This document shows positions 6,284 through 6,293 of a DNA stretch of 6,293 nucleotides, piece by piece. The number at the start of each line of letters is the position of its first letter. Position 1 is the stretch's first letter. The notes beneath the pieces are model-generated. The model was given only the letters and a program-made list of their open reading frames with translations, ran no database searches and was not told the DNA's origin. The DNA comes from Minisyncoccota bacterium (GTDB lineage Bacteria > Verrucomicrobiota > Lentisphaeria > Oligosphaerales > MVZH01), in the NCBI GenBank assembly GCA_021734725.1, contig JAIPIM010000241.1, forward strand, positions 1-6,293, in the 5' to 3' direction. The position numbers and the translations under genes are program-made.

Positions 6284-6293
6284 GCTTCACTGA
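6280..6293 (+). CDS. Possible start of the next operon gene (cas4 expected by position), truncated by window end
   Basis: TTG at 6280-6282 overlaps the preceding TGA (TTGA) and opens a frame reading M-S-F-T-(E/D) to the right edge. In type I-C operons cas4 normally follows cas7 and precedes cas1-cas2, so cas4 is the first expectation. Only four codons are visible, so the identity rests on gene order alone. The true start could equally lie beyond the edge. Confidence 0.25.

Noticed and set aside
1..6293. CRISPR array or leader
   Set aside because: No regularly spaced direct repeats of 25 bases or more were found; the only short repeats are the CTCAAAT units at 6053-6066, which lie inside a coding gene.

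Overview
The window is the 5' and middle part of a type I-C CRISPR-Cas operon, all on the + strand. It runs cas3 (142-2307), cas5c (2321-3028), cas8c (3025-4854) and cas7c (4858-5760), followed by a gene for a four-helix-bundle protein of the S23/23S-rRNA-IVS family (5774-6283). The genes are nearly contiguous: gaps are 13, 3 and 13 nt, and cas5c and cas8c overlap by 4 nt (ATGA). They almost certainly share one transcript. No CRISPR array, tRNA, rRNA, transposase or intrinsic terminator is visible. cas4, cas1, cas2 and the array, if present, would lie beyond the right edge. The last 14 bases may be the start of the next gene (TTG at 6280, overlapping the preceding stop).

How the parts fit: Cas5c, Cas7c, Cas8c and probably an internally translated Cas11c form the Cascade surveillance complex. 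Cas5c replaces Cas6 as the pre-crRNA processing nuclease; Cas7c coats the spacer; Cas8c reads the PAM and starts the R-loop; Cas11c lines the belly of the complex. Cas3, an HD nuclease fused to an SF2 helicase, is then recruited to degrade target DNA. All key Cas3 motifs are intact, so the interference module looks functional.

The most notable points are: (1) the IVS-family gene embedded where cas4 usually follows cas7 in I-C operons, with a C-terminal extension beyond the usual four-helix unit; (2) a short AT-rich tandem/inverted repeat sitting in frame inside that gene; (3) an in-frame GTG at 4480 behind an AGAGGAGG ribosome binding site inside cas8c, predicting a 124-residue Cas11c; (4) a Cas5c that by eye does not keep the Tyr/Lys/His active-site residues known from Bacillus halodurans Cas5d; (5) a lower-GC 5' part of cas8c compared with its neighbours.

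Organism: a GC-moderate to GC-rich bacterium (60-base samples counted by hand range from 43% to 73% GC). IVS-family genes and AT-rich 'LKSQISDLKS' repeats are, from general experience, common in Planctomycetota, Verrucomicrobiota and related or uncultured lineages. That placement is a weak inference only.
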